6,741 nt of DNA from assembly GCA_016777395.1 (NCBI GenBank), contig JADHRO010000120.1, positions 1 to 6,741 of the forward strand, given 5' to 3'. Below the pieces are notes generated by a model. That model ran no database searches and was not told the DNA's origin. It saw nothing but the letters and a program-made list of their open reading frames with translations. Position 1 is the stretch's first letter. Each line of letters opens with the position of its first letter. This DNA comes from Chitinophagales bacterium (lineage in GTDB: Bacteria > Bacteroidota > Bacteroidia > Chitinophagales > UBA8649). This document shows positions 5,901 to 6,741 of the stretch, piece after piece. Made by a program: the position numbers and the translations under genes.

Positions 5901-6741
5901 AACATTATATAAACCTGGAGCAGTATAATTATGACAAGGATTAGCTATGTTGGATGTGGAACCATCCCCAAAATCCCAATTATAGACATCAATCCCAGCA
6001 GTTCCTTGAACGAAATTGAATGAAGAATCAAAGAAACAAACTGTACCAGAATCACATGATGGAAGCGGGCCAATACCAAAATTTGCAATTACACTGTCAA
6101 CCCTAATCGTATCAGAAATCTCAATATTTCCCGAACATGTACCATCGTCAATAAAGAGTTGAGGGACAAAAGTGCCTGTTTGACAGTACTGATAGCTTAG
6201 GGTATCCAGTATCGAATCTCCAAGTATTCCATTGGGTACAAAAGGAATAATACCGCCATCACCGGTAATCAATGACGGGTTAGTTGCATTCCAAGTTAAA
6301 ACTTCAAATGAAACCGTTTCACAAAAGCAAGCACTATCTGAACCAATAAGATTAACCTCTCCATATGGACCACCAACAAATATCGTATCTACAATTGTTG
6401 TATCGGCACATCCTGTATTTGAAGAGATTGACATACTCACAACATAGCTACCCGCTAAGTTATAAACTGCTCCAGGGTTGAACAAGGTCGATGTCGTTCC
6501 GTTTCCTAGATCCCAAAAAACAGAAGATGAATCAATATTGTTAAAAGATGTATTATTAAAAGAAACTGCCGTAGTATTAGCAAAACAACTAATAAAGTCG
6601 GTACTAGCTGTTGCTTGAGCCACAACATCAAAAACCGGAACCGAGACTGTGGTATCGTCAAAACAGCCAAATGAATTGGTTACCTCTAAGATAATATCTT
6701 GAAAACCCTCATTGGCATAAGACAGAGCTGGAGGATTCTGT
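2973..6741 (-). CDS. Giant PKD/Ig-repeat secreted protein with T9SS type B sorting domain (N-terminus outside window)
   Basis: The frame is open through the right edge; 1,255 residues are visible (residue 1 = codon 6740-6738). The GTG at 6621-6623 is internal, since PKD sequence continues upstream of it. From residue 1 to about 1149 there is a chain of roughly 14 domains of 75-90 residues. Clear PKD cores are WDLGNG (76-81), WDFGDG (255-260), WDFGNG (340-345), WIFG (496-499), WDFGVG (584-589) and WDFG (674-677), each followed by a 'Y...G.Y.V.L.V.....C' half. Domains near 389-462, 813-888 and 976-1061 lack the PKD core and look like general Ig-like folds. Residues 1151-1255 are the type B sorting domain. 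No enzymatic domain is visible. The expected role is an extracellular adhesin, gliding or matrix protein exported by the T9SS and anchored or released with help from the PorP/SprF protein encoded 3 bases downstream. The ligand is unknown. Lys and Arg are nearly absent from the repeats. Confidence 0.92.
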   Translation of the reverse strand, partial: QNPPALSYANEGFQDIILEVTNSFGCFDDTTVSVPVFDVVAQATASTDFISCFANTTAVSFNNTSFNNIDSSSVFWDLGNGTTSTLFNPGAVYNLAGSYVVSMSISSNTGCADTTIVDTIFVGGPYGEVNLIGSDSACFCETVSFEVLTWNATNPSLITGDGGIIPFVPNGILGDSILDTLSYQYCQTGTFVPQLFIDDGTCSGNIEISDTIRVDSVIANFGIGPLPSCDSGTVCFFDSSFNFVQGTAGIDVYNWDFGDGSTSNIANPCHNYTAPGLYNVRLAVQSNFDCRDTTEYQVYIPASPIVSFSQSDSSGCIGLQLLFWDSTSVDSSTSIQSWDWDFGNGAVSAIQNPSATYNVGGLYTATLTVTDSNACVSSDSVNIEVFALPTILASNDTITCNGDSVQLNATGGATYIWQPNYNISDISISNPFVFPTVDTTYVVEGIDVNGCPNWDTVFVEVKQVEAFFSAPSVCLNETTVFTDLSASDGIITDWTWIFGEPSSGANDTSLLQNPTHDYLSQGSFDVTLVVTDDNLCLADSTITVFIQDAPIASFTADSVCFGESHTFNSDSSFAAGANIISYHWDFGVGGTLTDTSNIANTFFTYNTPGLYTVCLTIETDQSCAGNFDDTCFVVQVYELPNVNFILDSACLGNQVNFTDLTVLASNAGALTSFWDFGQNPQDTLLGFSSPLSTQFLYDSTGQYNVTLTVIDSNLCASDNTETAFVLANPAADFSFVTACQNQNNEFVALPSFVSAGNLVYYWDFDEGLGFQLGDSIETYNFVVTGNHQVNLAIVDALGCSDTVQQLIVILDAPSAIITGDNTVCRGVSTTLSGSSSTVLAPPAVYDWSVTASQTSQITYSPNSDTDVFLTVTDNSGCVDSTSVFIDVLEVPEADFDWTDACEDIQISLTSLAQEGDALLINYTWNINSAISGAVTFNTVNANYTVPTIDTLSVTFIVEDANNCIDSINQIIVVDQQVDLDILTPDYLLCPGDSLLVDLGDVTRFVSIGVGGTVWSPTAGIVAISGDSILLAPTTSISYNISASSALGQCPPDDDNFINVDLAPDPFISLDAFPNPVLVGAISNITAGVIPFNVNTDSLIWDNSSGTLNTDFGFNLDASPIEETTYPAQLIYYFDSLRCVKDTAITIFVITECNGELIYIPNIFTPNDDGKNDEFGLIGYGIEVINYLRIFDRWGQLLFDGVDLEMNNGRMFPGAGWLGENQGGKDCNSGVYVYTYELRCANGDVVRGSGNVTLIK
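2976..3290 (-). other. T9SS type B (gliding motility-associated) C-terminal sorting domain
   Basis: These codons encode visible residues 1151-1255 of the giant protein. Diagnostic pieces in order are YIPNIFTPNDDGKNDEF (1158-1174), LRIFDRWGQLLFDG (1187-1200), GWLGENQGGKDCNSGVYVY (1215-1233) and the terminal strand GSGNVTLIK (1247-1255). This matches the family known as gliding motility-associated C-terminal domain or CHU_C. It directs export through the type IX system and, unlike type A signals, is associated with PorP/SprF partners. Cys1226 and Cys1239 flank the GVYVYTYELR strand and could pair with each other. The domain carries 8 Lys/Arg in about 105 residues, as many as the preceding 1,149. 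Confidence 0.95.
3294..6741 (-). repeat. Tandem array of divergent PKD and Ig-like domains (protein-level repeat)
   Basis: About 14 consecutive modules of 75-90 codons recur through the giant gene. The most visible DNA trace is the plus-strand string near CCAAAATCCCA, the reverse complement of the WDFG codons, at about 4447, 4710, 4979, 5716 and 5968. Outside such short motifs the copies differ widely in both DNA and protein, so the array is old rather than a recent expansion. Approximate module spans in visible residues: 1-40 (partial), 43-123, 127-214, 217-301, 304-386, 389-462, 465-547, 550-637, 640-726, 729-810, 813-888, 891-974, 976-1061 and 1063-1149. Boundaries are by eye and may be off by several residues. 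Confidence 0.85.

Noticed and set aside
5663..5905. 80-codon minus-strand open frame
   Set aside because: It is an alternative frame within the PKD array with no domain resemblance or start context.
6232..6447. 71-codon plus-strand open frame
   Set aside because: It is antisense to PKD repeats and has no ribosome-binding context or family resemblance.
6621..6623. GTG at 6623 as the start of the giant gene
   Set aside because: The same frame continues to the right edge with recognisable PKD sequence (EGFQDIILEVTNSFGC), and no signal peptide follows the GTG.
3294..6741. CRISPR-like or recent tandem DNA repeat in the giant gene
   Set aside because: Periodic similarity is at the protein level. 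DNA identity between modules is limited to short stretches around the WDFG codons, with no constant repeat or spacer structure.

Overview
The window reads as Bacteroidota (Bacteroidetes) chromosome, most plausibly a flavobacterium-like or cryomorph-like member. The evidence is a type IX secretion system (T9SS) substrate with a type B sorting domain, a PorP/SprF partner, a SPOR protein carrying Bacteroidota-type HU domains, an AT-rich composition and weak Shine-Dalgarno signals. The genus cannot be fixed from this sequence.

Layout. Four genes form two convergent pairs and fill almost the whole window; I count only 4 non-coding bases (966 and 2970-2972). Left pair, plus strand: the C-terminal part of an outer-membrane beta-barrel protein resembling a TonB-dependent receptor (cut by the left edge, ends at 965), followed after 1 base by a membrane-anchored HU-SPOR protein (967-1950). 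Right pair, minus strand: a very large secreted multi-domain protein (6741 to 2973, N-terminus beyond the right edge), followed after 3 bases by a PorP/SprF family outer-membrane protein (2969-1947). The two pairs meet tail to tail and their stop codons share the palindrome CTAG at 1947-1950.

How the genes work together. The right pair is a recognisable T9SS module. The large protein is an extracellular chain of PKD and Ig-like domains ending in a gliding-motility-associated (type B) C-terminal domain. Proteins of that class need a PorP/SprF partner in the outer membrane for export or attachment, and one is encoded immediately downstream. By analogy with SprB/SprF the product is probably a cell-surface adhesin or filament, but its ligand cannot be read from the sequence. 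The left pair looks like envelope housekeeping: an outer-membrane barrel and a protein that would link a cytoplasmic HU fold to peptidoglycan.

No RNA genes, mobile elements, CRISPR arrays or clear promoters were seen. The most unusual features are protein-level properties of the giant protein. It has almost no Lys or Arg (8 in about 1,149 residues, including a 362-residue stretch with none), regularly paired cysteines in nearly every repeat, and many Asp-Ser/Thr-aliphatic triplets matching the Bacteroidota O-glycosylation motif. These are unusual properties of a known class; I do not see a wholly new system here.
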